From NCBI GenBank assembly GCA_938022295.1, contig CALIDR010000016.1:1-6077 (forward strand): DNA of 6,077 bases, given 5' to 3'. Position 1 is the stretch's first letter. Every line of letters starts with the position of its first letter. A model generated the notes under the pieces. It searched no databases and was not told the origin of the DNA. It worked only from the letters and a program-made list of their open reading frames with translations. Positions 5,741 through 6,077 of the stretch are shown piece after piece. This DNA is from an uncultured Burkholderiaceae bacterium. Its GTDB lineage: Bacteria > Pseudomonadota > Gammaproteobacteria > Burkholderiales > Burkholderiaceae_C. The translations under genes were made by a program, and so were the position numbers.

Positions 5741-6077
5741 TCAGTCGACGAAGAAGTCGGGGATGAAGTCGGTCGTGCCCGGCACGACGGCGTAGCGGTC
5801 GAAGTCGGTCACGCCGTGCTGCGCGAGCAGCGTGTCGTCGATGAAGAAGTTGCCGGTCGTCGTCTTCGCGTCGCTGGTGAGGATCAGGTACGCGGCGTCG
5901 GCCAGGATCTCGGGCTTGCGGCACTTGTTCAGGTCGACGCCGGGGATCATCTGCAGCGCGGCGGTGGCGATCGCGGTGCGCGGCCACAGGCTGTTGACGC
6001 CGATGCCGTGGCGCGCGAATTCGGCCGCGTGGCCGAGCGTGCACATGCTCATGCCGTACTTGGCCATCGTGTAGGCG
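5741..6077 (-). CDS. SDR oxidoreductase, HSDL2-like, C-terminal part
   Basis: The gene enters from the right edge; 111 residues and the stop are present. The fragment opens AYTMAKYGMSMCTLG, which carries the catalytic Tyr-x-x-x-Lys of short-chain dehydrogenases (Tyr codon 6071-6073, Lys codon 6059-6061). Next comes GIGVNSLWPRTAIATAA, the N-x-x-x-P-x-x-I/T segment that closes over NAD(P). The tail GNFFIDDTLLAQHGVTDFDRY and PGTTDFIPDFF is what I know from hydroxysteroid-dehydrogenase-like protein 2 (HSDL2) and its bacterial relatives, often annotated only as SDR family oxidoreductase and sometimes linked to lipid or terpenoid alcohol oxidation. The Rossmann NAD(P)-binding half and the start codon lie outside, so cofactor preference cannot be judged. 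It ends 100 bases before the exported-protein gene on the same strand; the promoter candidate between them suggests separate transcription. Confidence 0.92.
   Translation of the reverse strand, partial: AYTMAKYGMSMCTLGHAAEFARHGIGVNSLWPRTAIATAALQMIPGVDLNKCRKPEILADAAYLILTSDAKTTTGNFFIDDTLLAQHGVTDFDRYAVVPGTTDFIPDFFVD

Noticed and set aside
5733..5749. GTCGAC-gctca-GTCGAC repeat over the SDR stop codon, able to form a 6-bp hairpin
   Set aside because: GTCGAC is self-palindromic and frequent at this GC content. There is no T-run after it, so evidence for a terminator is too thin.
4348..5766. 472-codon open frame on the plus strand opposite the unknown gene pair
   Set aside because: Its composition is the same Arg/Val/Glu/Ala-rich antisense pattern with no domain. 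The minus-strand readings have a signal peptide, a strong ribosome-binding site, a promoter and protein-like composition.
1..6077. Possible defence, mobile or phage system
   Set aside because: Every gene with a recognisable family is metabolic or transport. Base composition and codon use look even throughout, and I saw no transposase, integrase, long direct repeats or CRISPR repeats.

Overview
The window is a GC-rich, gene-dense piece of bacterial chromosome. Codons end overwhelmingly in G or C, and the gene set (E. coli-type PyrC, an Atm1-like ABC exporter, a YciA-type thioesterase, an HSDL2-like short-chain dehydrogenase) points to a betaproteobacterium of the order Burkholderiales. That assignment rests on composition and gene content only. 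I see no rRNA, tRNA, CRISPR array, insertion sequence or phage gene. No gap between genes exceeds about 100 bases.

Left part, minus strand (positions 3801 down to 1): four closely spaced genes run in one direction. They are an Atm1/HMT1-type ABC exporter (1939-3801), dihydroorotase pyrC (893-1924), a TetR-like/COQ9-like protein (276-860) and the start of a YdjM-family membrane metal-dependent hydrolase cut by the window edge (1-247). Gaps of 14, 32 and 28 bases suggest one transcription unit, although the functions (glutathione-linked export, pyrimidine synthesis, regulation or lipid binding, membrane hydrolase) do not form one pathway.

Centre, plus strand: a YciA-family acyl-CoA thioesterase (3834-4256) is divergent from the exporter across only 32 bases. 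It converges on the next minus-strand gene, with a GC-rich hairpin between their stop codons.

Right part, minus strand: a small exported protein with a carboxypeptidase-regulatory-like fold (5308-5640) is followed 18 bases later by a 332-residue protein of unknown function with an N-terminal membrane segment and coiled coil (4291-5289). They look like a two-gene operon with a recognisable promoter and a strong ribosome-binding site, and are the least explained part of the window. At the right edge is the C-terminal third or so of an HSDL2-like SDR oxidoreductase (5741-6077), whose start lies outside.

Most of the window is ordinary housekeeping DNA. I found no convincing new system; the exported/membrane pair is the best candidate for follow-up.
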